Source: Pseudomonas sp. RIT-562
Lineage (GTDB): Bacteria > Pseudomonadota > Gammaproteobacteria > Pseudomonadales > Pseudomonadaceae
Reading direction: 5' to 3'
Assembly: GCF_026241895.1 (NCBI RefSeq)
Contig: NZ_JAPJIV010000013.1
Span: forward strand, 62,001-126,000
DNA: 64,000 nucleotides
The notes beneath the pieces were generated by a model, which was not told the DNA's origin, made no database searches, and saw only the letters and a program-made list of their open reading frames with translations. Below, in pieces: positions 51,860 to 60,639 of this stretch (positions are counted from its first letter, which is position 1; each line of letters begins with the position of its first letter). The position numbers were made by a program, and so were the translations under genes.

Positions 51860-53104
51860 TCACCCCACTTCCGAATCCCAGATTACCGTCACGTTGCCTG
51901 AGTAATGCCGGGACTGTCCCGATTGGATCATGTCATCCACGTGGCTCGGCAGTATTTCAAAGTGCAGCGTTCCCGGTTTGCGGTCTACATAAAAGCCCGG
52001 CTGAAAAATTTGGTCTTCAGCCCATTTTAATAGCCGGCGGTTGACGGGTTGCCCGCCAGTATCCGTCAAGCCATGGGGAAGGCTTACGCTGGTGTTAATC
52101 GACGCGTTTCGTCCGGTGACGGAATCCTTCAACCCACAGCCTTGCCCCGAGTACACGGAACATTGCAGTTTCATCTTGAAACGGCCCGACGCGGCAATAT
52201 TGAAGGTCTGATCCCGGAACAGTCGCGTCGGTTTACGTCCCTGGGCCAGCCAGGCTTGCCAGCCCCCCAAAGGGGCCAGTTCTACGCGATTGCCGCCGGG
52301 GGGAATATCCACTTTCAGGGTATGTTCGACGTTCAGGGTGAAGTTCAGGGTGATCAAGTCGTCATCGGGCAACATGACATCGCCCATGTCGAAATCCCGA
52401 TGCGGCCCTACGCCGTAGTTCAATACACCGCGGTATGTACCAGTCGACATCTTGAGCGGGTTGGGCGTGATCAGCTCATAGGAAAAGCCGGCGTTTTCGT
52501 AAGCAAATTGAAGGTCCTGGGGGATATCCTTCTGTGCCTGTTTGGCGCACACGCCCGCGTCCGCCGGCACCCGCCAGAAAAAAGCGTAATACTTGGCATG
52601 GCCGTAACCCACTCCACCATATTGACAAGGAAAGGGGGCGTTCACCCACGAACTTTGCCAAACACCTTCCGGCAGCGGGTCCTTGATGGTGTAGGCCGCC
52701 CCGACACCTGTTACACGCATACTTACCGTCTCGACTTCACCGGTTTCTTCGTGAGTGACCGAAACATCTCTCCAGGACGAGGGCACCCGGACCATGGCGC
52801 CTTGTCGTTCATCATGCATCGCGGCAATGGGCGCGATGGCTCGGAAGCGAATCGGCAATGCGATACTGAAAACCCCGTTCTCGCAGTACTCGGGATGATC
52901 CTTGCAGTAGCCGCCGGGCGGTGTGGTGTTTTTAAAGGCATTTTTCATGGGGTTTGCCGAATCAGGCCTGAACACGGCCGTCATATCCATAGTCACCGCA
53001 CCGGCCGACGAGGCAAAAGCGCTCGAAAACAACCCCGCCAACACCGATGCACCTCGGGCCCTCAACGTCCTTATTGCTTGTGTGTCTCGCACATTGCACT
53101 CCAT
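51860..53104 (-). CDS. Pilus tip adhesin 2 (CblD-like)
   Basis: A 414-residue exported protein, last gene of the pilus operon. A signal peptide-like N-terminus has a hydrophobic stretch ending near SSAGAV (about residue 37). A cysteine-containing N-terminal receptor-like domain is followed by a C-terminal pilin-like domain with GRKPTRLFRDQTFNI, SLPHGLTD, YVDRKPGTLHFEI and SGNVTVIWDSE. It shares these blocks with the upstream tip adhesin at 53127-54389, but the N-terminal halves differ. CblD-type proteins start pilus assembly and bind the target surface. GGGGAAG lies before the ATG. Confidence 0.85.
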   Translation of the reverse strand: MECNVRDTQAIRTLRARGASVLAGLFSSAFASSAGAVTMDMTAVFRPDSANPMKNAFKNTTPPGGYCKDHPEYCENGVFSIALPIRFRAIAPIAAMHDERQGAMVRVPSSWRDVSVTHEETGEVETVSMRVTGVGAAYTIKDPLPEGVWQSSWVNAPFPCQYGGVGYGHAKYYAFFWRVPADAGVCAKQAQKDIPQDLQFAYENAGFSYELITPNPLKMSTGTYRGVLNYGVGPHRDFDMGDVMLPDDDLITLNFTLNVEHTLKVDIPPGGNRVELAPLGGWQAWLAQGRKPTRLFRDQTFNIAASGRFKMKLQCSVYSGQGCGLKDSVTGRNASINTSVSLPHGLTDTGGQPVNRRLLKWAEDQIFQPGFYVDRKPGTLHFEILPSHVDDMIQSGQSRHYSGNVTVIWDSEVG

Positions 53105-53126
53105 GTTTTCTTCCCCTTCACCGTCT

Positions 53127-54389
53127 CTAAACTTCCGAATCCCAGATCACCGTCACATTGCCCGAGTACTGCCGTTTTGTTCCCGTGTGGATCATCTCGG
53201 GCACTGCATCGGCGGGGATTTCGAAATGCAGCGTTCCCGGTTTACGGTCCACATAAATACCCGGCTGGAACAGTTCGGTACCGCTCCCATCTCGCAGAAG
53301 TTGACGGCGGCTGACGGCTTGACCACCACCGTCGGTCAAGCCATGGGGAAGACTGACGCTGATCTTCAGTGGCACCACATCGCCTGATTCAGGCTCGCGT
53401 AACGAACAGGTTTTGCCGTCCTGGCTGTATTGGCATTCCAGGTTCATCTTGAAACGCGAACTCGCCGAGATATTGAATGTTTGATCCCGGAACAATCGCG
53501 TCGGCTTTCGGCCCTGCTGCAGCCAGGCTTGCCAGCCACCCTGGGGCACCAGTTCGACCTGGTTGCCACCCGGGGGAATATCGACTTTGAGCGTGTGTTT
53601 CACGTCCAAGGTGAAGTTGAGGGTCAGTTCCGATTTGTTGGGGATCATCACGTCGCCCATATCAAAATCGGCATTCGGACCGAGCCTGTATGTCAACTGT
53701 CCGAAATATTTGCCCGAAGACATGCCCAACGGGTTGGGCGTCTCCAGTTCGTACGCGAAGTCGAGGTTGTCGTAACGCAGCCAGGGAATCTCGAACTGGG
53801 CCTGCCGCGAACAAACCCCGTCAGCGGGCGTCTTCCAGAAAAAACTATAGGCGTTGGTCCATATCCACCCTATACCGCTATAAACACACGGCGCCGGCGG
53901 GTTGACCCAGGTCACGCCCCATAATTTCCAATGCGCATCTCGATAAGTCTCAGTAGGGCCGACCAGTTTCATGATGTCTTCAGTCACATACTTGGACCCC
54001 AATCCGGCAATGCGAACCCTCACCGTTTCCGCTTCACCGGTGGCTTCATGCACCACCGATAAGTCCCGCCATTGTGTCGGGACTTTGAACATGGCGCCCT
54101 GACGAACAGAGACATGGTTGGCCAGAATTGGCCCATTGGAGTCGAACTGGATCGGCACCTGCAGACTGAACATCTCATTGTCCCGACACTCACTGGGGTT
54201 GCTCGCGCAATAACCGCTGGAAGGCGTGTCGTTGATGAATTTATTGCGCTGCGGGTTGCCGGAGTCCGGTTTGAACGAGGCTTGAATCGAGACCTCTTCA
54301 GCCGATGCAATCGGCCAGCAGATCACCAGTAAAAAAAGCGTGGCGATACGACGACGCCCGCTTCGAACGAATGCCATTGAAGGGTTCAT
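53127..54389 (-). CDS. Pilus tip adhesin 1 (CblD-like)
   Basis: A 420-residue exported protein with signal peptide (about residues 1-30, hydrophobic LFLLVICWPIASA). The domain layout is as in tip adhesin 2: a Cys-bearing N-terminal half (YCASNPSEC, PAPCVYSG) and a conserved C-terminal pilin-like half (FRDQTFNIS, SLPHGLTDGG, GNVTVIWDSE). It begins within the stop codon of the minor subunit gene (ATGA) and precedes its paralogue by 22 bases. Role: capping the fibre and receptor binding in a CS1/alternative chaperone-usher pilus. Confidence 0.87.
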   Translation of the reverse strand: MNPSMAFVRSGRRRIATLFLLVICWPIASAEEVSIQASFKPDSGNPQRNKFINDTPSSGYCASNPSECRDNEMFSLQVPIQFDSNGPILANHVSVRQGAMFKVPTQWRDLSVVHEATGEAETVRVRIAGLGSKYVTEDIMKLVGPTETYRDAHWKLWGVTWVNPPAPCVYSGIGWIWTNAYSFFWKTPADGVCSRQAQFEIPWLRYDNLDFAYELETPNPLGMSSGKYFGQLTYRLGPNADFDMGDVMIPNKSELTLNFTLDVKHTLKVDIPPGGNQVELVPQGGWQAWLQQGRKPTRLFRDQTFNISASSRFKMNLECQYSQDGKTCSLREPESGDVVPLKISVSLPHGLTDGGGQAVSRRQLLRDGSGTELFQPGIYVDRKPGTLHFEIPADAVPEMIHTGTKRQYSGNVTVIWDSEV

Positions 54390-54901
54390 TCCATCCTGCC
54401 TTCCGGGAGCACGGCATTGAAGATCATGTTGACGCTGCCGAAATAATTGCCGGGTTTGTAAAGCCCGTCCGGGGGCGGCATTGGTACGATTTCCAGCAAG
54501 ACGCGTTTGCCCATTGCGGCATCGCTCATGGAAACCACTTCTGTATTTTCTGCCTCGCTCAATACCAGGCCGTTAAACGAAACCTGCAAACGAATGTCAT
54601 GGGCGTCGGTGCCGTTGGACAGGTACGGCCGCCCTTCAAGCCTCGCCTCGATAGAGCCGGCCTGGTTTTTCACATCGAAGTGTTTACGCAAGCTACCCAG
54701 CGTCGACGAAGCCAGGTTCCACGGCAGCCGCTGCTCACGATGAATCCAGCCAGGGTCGGACGCAATGACATAAAACGCCTGGGTCGGAATCGTCACAAAC
54801 ACCTCGAAGTGATGCACCTCGCGGGCGGCGAAGACCGAAGAAACTGCCAACACTGCAGCGCTCGACAAAAGTCCAACCGTCAGTTTCTGGAACATGCTCA
54901 T
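54386..54901 (-). CDS. Minor fimbrial subunit, CS1 type
   Basis: A 171-residue exported pilin-like protein. Signal peptide about residues 1-25 (TVGLLSSAAVLAVSSVFAA). The segments FEVFVTIPTQAFYV and DIRLQVSFNGLVLS resemble the major subunit at 58321 (INITADIPSKVFHA; LTYTFNGVTL), and it ends with the pilus-type strand SVNMIFNAVLP. The start could be GTG 54904, ATG 54901 or ATG 54895; 54901 is taken. It lies nine bases after the chaperone stop. Confidence 0.8.
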   Translation of the reverse strand: MSMFQKLTVGLLSSAAVLAVSSVFAAREVHHFEVFVTIPTQAFYVIASDPGWIHREQRLPWNLASSTLGSLRKHFDVKNQAGSIEARLEGRPYLSNGTDAHDIRLQVSFNGLVLSEAENTEVVSMSDAAMGKRVLLEIVPMPPPDGLYKPGNYFGSVNMIFNAVLPEGRME

Positions 54902-54910
54902 CACCCGGAG

Positions 54911-55651
54911 TTACCCCTTTACATCGAGTATTTTGCTGCCTTCGCCTTCGACCAGCCTGAAGTTGTACTGCCGGCCGCCCTGCTTCTCGAACTGGAACGT
55001 GCGGCCCGCGAGAATGTGGTGTTTGGTGGTCGGCTGGCAGTCCTGCTCGCTTTTGATCGAGCAATCCTTGAACTCATCGATCACCACCACGGTGTTGCCG
55101 TTGTTGCGAATCCGGTAATGGCCCGGTTCGTTCTCGATCACGCTGTCGTAGCGAGCATCTTTAGGCCGCACGAAAAACACGGCGCCGTAACCGGCGAGCA
55201 CGGTCACTCCTGCGGACAGCTCTTTTTTGTAGCCTTCGCGCTCTTCGCTGGACACCGCGAACTCATCTTCTTTCTCTGGCACCACCGGGACAAAGCGCAC
55301 ACGGAAATAGCGTTCCCGGTCGCGCTCGCCCATGTACAGCAGGCGCGTGCCCTGCATGCCGTTCGCCGGCACGATCAGCCGGGCGGGGCTGGCCATCAGT
55401 CCATCGCGGGCATTGCCGTCGGCCTGGGACTGGACCGGCACTTCGCGCGCAGTGCCGTCTGCTTCATAGAGGATCTCGAGGATATTGACCTTGACGAATG
55501 CAGTGCTGTCGCCACCATTGAAGACTCGTTTCAGGTACGTACTTTTTTCCCCGTCCAGATAGTCATACACGGTGCCTATATTGATGCTCGGGCCGGCGTA
55601 CGCCGTCTGGGTGAACAAACTAAAACCAAGTACTGCCAAGAGACGTTTCAT
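54911..55651 (-). CDS. Periplasmic pilus chaperone
   Basis: A 246-residue exported protein with signal peptide (about residues 1-19, ending TAYAG). Two immunoglobulin-like halves: the subunit-binding N-terminal domain (VFNGGDSTAFVKVNILEI, SPARLIVPANGMQGTRLLY) and a C-terminal domain. In CS1/alternative systems such chaperones hold pilin subunits folded in the periplasm and deliver them to the usher. Gene order usher-chaperone-subunit-adhesin supports this. Its start is 39 bases downstream of the usher stop. Confidence 0.88.
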   Translation of the reverse strand: MKRLLAVLGFSLFTQTAYAGPSINIGTVYDYLDGEKSTYLKRVFNGGDSTAFVKVNILEILYEADGTAREVPVQSQADGNARDGLMASPARLIVPANGMQGTRLLYMGERDRERYFRVRFVPVVPEKEDEFAVSSEEREGYKKELSAGVTVLAGYGAVFFVRPKDARYDSVIENEPGHYRIRNNGNTVVVIDEFKDCSIKSEQDCQPTTKHHILAGRTFQFEKQGGRQYNFRLVEGEGSKILDVKG

Positions 55652-55690
55652 CGTCTTTACCTCATCGATTAATTGCGTATGACCGGGCGA

Positions 55691-58213
55691 TCAGCCCGCC
55701 GTCGGAGCCATAAGATTCGCGTCTGCCAAGGTGTCCGGCGTGCAACGCAAATCACCGATCATCAACACATTGTTTTCAGTACGGCCTCTGCTGGTATCCA
55801 GACGGAACTGGCACAGCAATTGATTGCCATGTCGCACTTCCAGGGTTGGGGAGCCGGCGTTCATTTCCATGGAGAAGAAGCCGTCCACCTCACTCACGCC
55901 GCGACTGGCGTGATTGATAATGTGGTGGCCCTTGAGCGGGTTGCCCTGAGGGTCGATCAGGCGGCCCAGCACGGTGAGGGTTCGCATCACTTTGACCTGC
56001 CGGTATTCCACGCCGCCCTTGTTCAGGTGATAGCTGGAACGGGCGGGCTGAATGGTCGCGGCCGGGACGTGATTGCCTTCGAAATCAAAACTGACGGAGC
56101 TGCTTTTGTACGCCGTGAGCGGCACGAAATTGCGCCCGGGCTTGAGTACCGCGCTGCCGCCGCTCAGATCATCAGCACGCAGGGCGATGTCTTCGATGTC
56201 CGATTCGACGTCGATGATCATCCCCGCACCGTTGCGGTGGTACTGGCTGGTCATCACCATCTTCTGCCCGCCAACGGCCACGGTGCTGTCGAGGTTCAGC
56301 CCGCCGGTCAAATCGTTGTTATAGGACGAACGCTGGATAAAACCGTCGCCGTTAACCAGGTCGGTACTCATGGTGGCCATGGCATTCAACCCGACGCCGT
56401 AGGTATCGGTGATGGCCGTGGCGGAGACGCTTTGCAGCACATGGTCCTGAAGGGTTTTGCGGTAGCTGATCGAGGCATTGTTATCCCGACCGCCCTCACG
56501 AGCAGTGCGTGAGCCGATGCTTGCGGAAATCTGTTCGCCGACGCCGCCCAAGGCGACGTTCACACTCAAGTCGATACCGCGGTTGCGATCGTCCCCCGAG
56601 CTGACACTGCCCGGCCGGTCGAACAGCGACAGTCGCCAATTGGCGTCACTGCCAAACAGTTGAGTGCGCTGGGTCCAGCCAAGATCCACGCCGGTGCCGT
56701 TGGTATTACCTTCACTGTGGGAAACCCGGGCATTGACCGAGTTTTTGCTCGTAAGGCGGTGGTTGATCGACAGCGAAGAATTGCTGGTCTGGCCGACAAA
56801 CACATTGCGCTGCCGCACGCGCGTGCCGTCGGGCAAGGTCTCGTACAGCCGGGTGGTGTCGAGCCAGCTGCGGTTATGGCTGGCGACAATGCTGCCGCTG
56901 CCATAGGAGTAGAGGCCCTGTACATCGAGCCCGGTGCCGTAGTCTTCGGTCTGATAGACGTTGGCGTAGACACTGGCATTGTTGACGATCGTCCAATCAA
57001 CCGAAGTGCCGTACTGCAGCGAGTCGCGCACCTGTCGCCCGCTCAACCCCAGGATGACGCGTGGGTGCAGCAGGAAGTTGAGCGCCGCACCGGCGGTCAC
57101 GTCTCCATCATCCTGCTCATCCCAGTTGCTGAGCACTTTGGACTCACGACCGGCAAACAGGTTGTAGCGCCAGCGATCTTCGTGATTGCGCCAGTTATTC
57201 GGTTTGTAGACCAGCTCCTGAGTGCTGGAGGTAATTTGGCCGTCTTCGATCAGGCGCACTTCGACTTCGTAGATCCCGCCCGGCAGCGGCCGGGTATCGA
57301 GGGTCTGCAACCCGGCGGGTATCGCCTGGGTATTGATCAGTAAACCGTCGCGGTAGATTTCGACCGAGCCTTGACGATTGGCCGTGACATAAATCGGATA
57401 GACCGCCGGTTTCGGGTTGTTGATCGCCAGGCTGTCGGAACTGCCATACATGACGCCCACCGCGCTGTCGGGGGTGGTGCCGAAAGTACGCGGTTGGCGG
57501 GTCAGCCCTTCGGACGAGGGCGTGAACAAACCCAGGCGCAGAAAACTGCCCTCGAGTTCGCGCTGGGTGTAGAGCTCATTCACCGAGTGATAAAGCTGAT
57601 TATCCAGGCCACCGAGTCGTGACAGTTGAATGTTGACCGCTTGAGTCCAGTTGCCCAGGCTGCTACTGGCCTCAAGGCCATAGCGCCCGCCAAGGTCCTG
57701 GTTTTGACCGCCATTGAGATTCAACTGGTTGCGTACGATCAACCCGGTGCTGCCGTTTTCCGGCAGCCTGTAGTAACGCTGCAGCTGATCATCACGCTCG
57801 GCGTTCTGCGTGGCGATCGATACCAGGGAGTTTTCCAGGCTGTAGTGAACAGCCAATAGTTGCTCGGGGCATTTCGCCTGGCAGGCACCCAAAGCGACGC
57901 CCTGTTGCAGGTAGTGGGCCCAGATCTCGCGCTCACTGGGTTTGATCGTGCTGTCGCTGATATCGGCGAAGTCAACTAGGGTGAGGCGGTCATCGCGAGT
58001 CAACACGACCATCGCCTCACCAAGAAACTGTTGGTCAAGTTCCACACGCACCGCCAGCGGTACATCGAAGAAGTGCTCTTCGAATTCGCTCGGCAACCCT
58101 TTGGCCTGCGCCAACAAACTGCGGGGTGTATGGCCATTTTCCATAGGCGCGGCAAGTGCCGTTGTGCAGAAAATAAGGGCAAGCGCCGTCGCGATGGGCG
58201 TCATCGGGAACAT
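55691..58213 (-). CDS. Outer-membrane usher, TcfC/CS1 type
   Basis: An 840-residue outer-membrane secretion channel for pilus assembly. The signal peptide covers about residues 1-22 (ending ALA). A plug/E-set like region with NRQGSVEIYRDGLLINTQAIPAG style segments, a long central beta-barrel rich in alternating hydrophobic residues, and a C-terminal domain (VLGRLIDPQGNPLKG to LRC) are visible. Length and motifs fit the TcfC/CooC usher group rather than FimD. It follows the major pilin across a 107-base gap with a hairpin. Confidence 0.9.
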   Translation of the reverse strand: MFPMTPIATALALIFCTTALAAPMENGHTPRSLLAQAKGLPSEFEEHFFDVPLAVRVELDQQFLGEAMVVLTRDDRLTLVDFADISDSTIKPSEREIWAHYLQQGVALGACQAKCPEQLLAVHYSLENSLVSIATQNAERDDQLQRYYRLPENGSTGLIVRNQLNLNGGQNQDLGGRYGLEASSSLGNWTQAVNIQLSRLGGLDNQLYHSVNELYTQRELEGSFLRLGLFTPSSEGLTRQPRTFGTTPDSAVGVMYGSSDSLAINNPKPAVYPIYVTANRQGSVEIYRDGLLINTQAIPAGLQTLDTRPLPGGIYEVEVRLIEDGQITSSTQELVYKPNNWRNHEDRWRYNLFAGRESKVLSNWDEQDDGDVTAGAALNFLLHPRVILGLSGRQVRDSLQYGTSVDWTIVNNASVYANVYQTEDYGTGLDVQGLYSYGSGSIVASHNRSWLDTTRLYETLPDGTRVRQRNVFVGQTSNSSLSINHRLTSKNSVNARVSHSEGNTNGTGVDLGWTQRTQLFGSDANWRLSLFDRPGSVSSGDDRNRGIDLSVNVALGGVGEQISASIGSRTAREGGRDNNASISYRKTLQDHVLQSVSATAITDTYGVGLNAMATMSTDLVNGDGFIQRSSYNNDLTGGLNLDSTVAVGGQKMVMTSQYHRNGAGMIIDVESDIEDIALRADDLSGGSAVLKPGRNFVPLTAYKSSSVSFDFEGNHVPAATIQPARSSYHLNKGGVEYRQVKVMRTLTVLGRLIDPQGNPLKGHHIINHASRGVSEVDGFFSMEMNAGSPTLEVRHGNQLLCQFRLDTSRGRTENNVLMIGDLRCTPDTLADANLMAPTAG

Positions 58214-58246
58214 GAACGAAATACTCTTTGGGTAAATTCGGTAAAC

Positions 58247-58280
58247 CCGACCGGCAGGTGATTACTCAACTGCCGGTCGG
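58247..58280 (-). promoter_or_regulatory. Hairpin between major pilin and usher genes
   Basis: A perfect 11-base-pair stem (CCGACCGGCAG/CTGCCGGTCGG) with a 12-base loop starts about 40 bases after the major pilin stop. There is no T run. Probably protects the pilin message or partly stops transcription so that the pilin exceeds the usher. Confidence 0.7.
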
Positions 58281-58320
58281 TCTGGCCAGCCACCAAGGAT
58301 CAACCTTGATCCGCAATCTT

Positions 58321-58815
58321 TTATGGAATACGTGGCATCGCGTCGAAGATCACCACCGGGTTGGCGGCATACAGGCCAACCTGGGTCGCCGTCGGCTTGG
58401 CCGCCTTGATGCGCAGCTCGGCACGCATGCCGCCATTGGACTCGGTATCACCAACCACCTCCTGGCTTACACCGGTCAACGTCACGCCGTTGAAGGTGTA
58501 GGTCAGGGCGATGTTTTGCGCTGGATTACCGTTGAACAGGGGTTGCGGACCACCTTCGACATACGCGCCGACCGAACCAAGGGTGTGCTGGATGTCGTAC
58601 GTGCCGGTCACATCAGTCAGGCTGCCGGTACCGACAAGGTATTGCATTCTTTCGTCTTTACCGAAGTCCGGGTTGACTGGCTGTGCGTGAAAGACCTTGC
58701 TTGGAATGTCAGCGGTGATGTTGATGGAAGAGCGCGATTCCTCTGCAGCGAACGCCATCGAAGAACTCAGGGCCAGGACGGTCATAGGAACGGCGATTGC
58801 AAACTTCTTGAACAT
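58321..58815 (-). CDS. Major fimbrial subunit, CS1 type
   Basis: A 164-residue exported pilin. Signal peptide about residues 1-24 (VPMTVLALSSSMAFA). The mature protein starts EESRSSINITADIPSKVFH and has the alternating beta-strand pattern of CS1/CFA-I family major pilins, with NIALTYTFNGVTLTG in the middle. The start at 58815 is preferred to the longer frame from 58980 because the signal peptide begins there and AGGTA lies a few bases upstream. First gene of the six-gene pilus operon. Confidence 0.88.
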   Translation of the reverse strand: MFKKFAIAVPMTVLALSSSMAFAAEESRSSINITADIPSKVFHAQPVNPDFGKDERMQYLVGTGSLTDVTGTYDIQHTLGSVGAYVEGGPQPLFNGNPAQNIALTYTFNGVTLTGVSQEVVGDTESNGGMRAELRIKAAKPTATQVGLYAANPVVIFDAMPRIP

Positions 58816-59281
58816 TGTTGAGTACCTGTATTTTTTCAAAGGAATGGTCTGTTGAAATTTGGGCCCTGTTGCCATCCGTGATGGCAATTTGATCCAACTT
58901 TCGACGGGGAGAATGATCAACCAATTCTTCAAGAAAGTAAGTACGTAACTTCCGATAAACATGTAGTAAAAGTGATCCACGACTCGCGGGAAAATTCATT
59001 TAAAAACAGCAACTAATAAGTTTAACCTTCAGAACTATACTACACACAGTTTTAACTAAAAAAGCATACAGAGTTAATCCCCTTTATTTCCGGGCATGTC
59101 GTCACTTATATATAAATAACAGCAGGATAATTAGGTTAATCACTCTAAAATGCAACACGGTTTTTTCGGTGAAAGGCTCAATTTCCTACAAGGCGAAGCC
59201 CTTGACCGCTCGTCCGTTGTGCTTGCGCCGACCATAAGATATATCTTACGTTGTATCTAAACACGACGAGAGAAGACGCAG
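58816..59281. promoter_or_regulatory. AT-rich divergent control region between pilus operon and padR gene
   Basis: This 466-base gap is distinctly AT-rich (about 58980-59165) against a GC-rich background, with runs such as TATATATAAATAA. Such tracts attract H-NS/MvaT-type silencers. It holds the palindrome at 59235-59248 near the PadR-family gene. No ORF of note was recognised. The pilus promoter is expected here but no single -10/-35 pair stands out. Confidence 0.6.
59235..59248. promoter_or_regulatory. Perfect palindrome upstream of PadR-family gene
   Basis: TAAGATATATCTTA is a 14-base perfect inverted repeat, 34 bases before the ATG of the PadR-like regulator. PadR proteins bind AT-rich palindromes near their own promoters, so autoregulation is likely. 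Repeated shorter TATCT motifs follow. Confidence 0.55.
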
Positions 59282-59857
59282 ATGAGAGACCATCATTCCC
59301 CCCACCGCGAACACGGCGACGGTCGCGACGGTTTCGAAAAACGCCCAGGGCGCGAGCGCGGTGGCCGCGGGCCACGGGTGTTTGCCCCAGGCGATCTGAA
59401 ACTCCTGCTGCTTGCGCTAATCGCTGAGCAGCCCTGTCACGGTTATGACCTGATCCGCCAGATCGAAGGCATGTTCGATGGCGCCTACAGCCCCAGCCCC
59501 GGCGTGATCTACCCAACCCTGACGTTCCTGGAAGAGAGCGAAATGATCCAGGGCGACGCTGAAGGCGGAAAAAAACGCTACAGCGCGACCGATGCCGGAC
59601 GTCTGTCCTTAAGCGAGCAAGCGATTGCACTGGAAGGCGTGCGCACACGCATCGATGTGAGCAAACGCTCGCTGCGCGGCCATGATCGCCCACCAGAAAT
59701 CCACGAAGCGGTGCATAACTTGCGTCACGCTTTGCAACTGCACCACGGACGCTGGAGCGCACAAGAGATCGTGAGGGTCAGCGCGCTGCTCAACGACACC
59801 GCCAAAGCCATAGTCGACGGCCCTGCCGTTCAACCCGTACAGGAGAAAGCCGAATGA
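59282..59857 (+). CDS. yqjI: PadR-family regulator with His-rich N-terminus (YqjI-like)
   Basis: A 191-residue regulator. An N-terminal extension of about 35 residues rich in His, Arg and Gly (RDHHSPHREHGDG) suggests metal binding. A PadR winged helix follows (LLLALIAEQPCHGYDLIRQI, SPGVIYPTLTFLEE), then a C-terminal helical dimer region. E. coli YqjI has this layout and represses yqjH in response to nickel and iron. Its stop overlaps the start of the siderophore-interacting reductase gene by four bases. Confidence 0.85.
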   Translation: MRDHHSPHREHGDGRDGFEKRPGRERGGRGPRVFAPGDLKLLLLALIAEQPCHGYDLIRQIEGMFDGAYSPSPGVIYPTLTFLEESEMIQGDAEGGKKRYSATDAGRLSLSEQAIALEGVRTRIDVSKRSLRGHDRPPEIHEAVHNLRHALQLHHGRWSAQEIVRVSALLNDTAKAIVDGPAVQPVQEKAE

Positions 59858-60639
59858 CCGCAGTCGATACCCAGACCATTCACCGAGTGATGCATGAAAT
59901 CAAACGTCGACGCCTGGAAGTCCTGCGCGTGGTGGACCTGACTCCGCGGATGCGCCGCATCACTGTGGGTGGGCCCGAGCTGGCAGGTTTTGTCAGCCTC
60001 GGCGCCGACGACCACGTCAAGCTGCTGTTCCCGCAGAACGCTGCAGAACAGGCCGCCATGGAGAACCTGGTGCTCGGCGCAGGCAAGGACAACGGTCCGA
60101 TGCCGGCCATGCGCGATTACACCCCGCGCCGCTACGACCTTGATGCCCTCGAACTGGATATCGACTTCGTCCTGCACGGCGATGGCCCTGCCTCGACCTG
60201 GGCCGAGCAAGCCCGGCCCGGACAATTCCTGCACATTGGCGGCCCCCGGGGCTCGATGATCGTGCCGGATATTTTCGACAGCTACCTGCTGATCGGCGAC
60301 GAGACCGCCCTGCCGGCCATTGCCCGACGCCTCGAAGATCTGGCGCCCAATCGGCGAGCGCTGGTGGTGATCGAGGTGGAGAACGGCGCCGAGCAGCAAC
60401 GGCTGGAAAGCCCCGCACAAGTCGACGTGATCTGGGTGTTGCGCGAGGGTGGCAAGGATCACCTGTTGACTACCGTGCAACAACTGACCGTGCCTGGTGG
60501 CAGCCTTTATGCGTGGGTCGCAACGGAGTCCAAGGTGTCACGCCAGATCCGCCGGGTGTTGCTGGACGAGCATGGCCTGGACGAGAAATTCCTCAAGGCG
60601 GTTGGTTACTGGCGCCTGGATGACAGTGACGAGGAATGA
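59854..60639 (+). CDS. yqjH: Siderophore-interacting flavoreductase (YqjH-like)
   Basis: A 261-residue cytoplasmic FAD-binding protein that reduces ferric siderophores using NADPH to release iron. The FAD-binding motif RDYTPRRYD (about residues 90-98) fits the RxYTxR pattern, followed by the NAD(P)-like domain GDETALPAIARRLE and VATES. Translationally coupled to the YqjI-like regulator. Its last 34 bases overlap the convergent Pr6Pr gene. Confidence 0.9.
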   Translation: MTAVDTQTIHRVMHEIKRRRLEVLRVVDLTPRMRRITVGGPELAGFVSLGADDHVKLLFPQNAAEQAAMENLVLGAGKDNGPMPAMRDYTPRRYDLDALELDIDFVLHGDGPASTWAEQARPGQFLHIGGPRGSMIVPDIFDSYLLIGDETALPAIARRLEDLAPNRRALVVIEVENGAEQQRLESPAQVDVIWVLREGGKDHLLTTVQQLTVPGGSLYAWVATESKVSRQIRRVLLDEHGLDEKFLKAVGYWRLDDSDEE

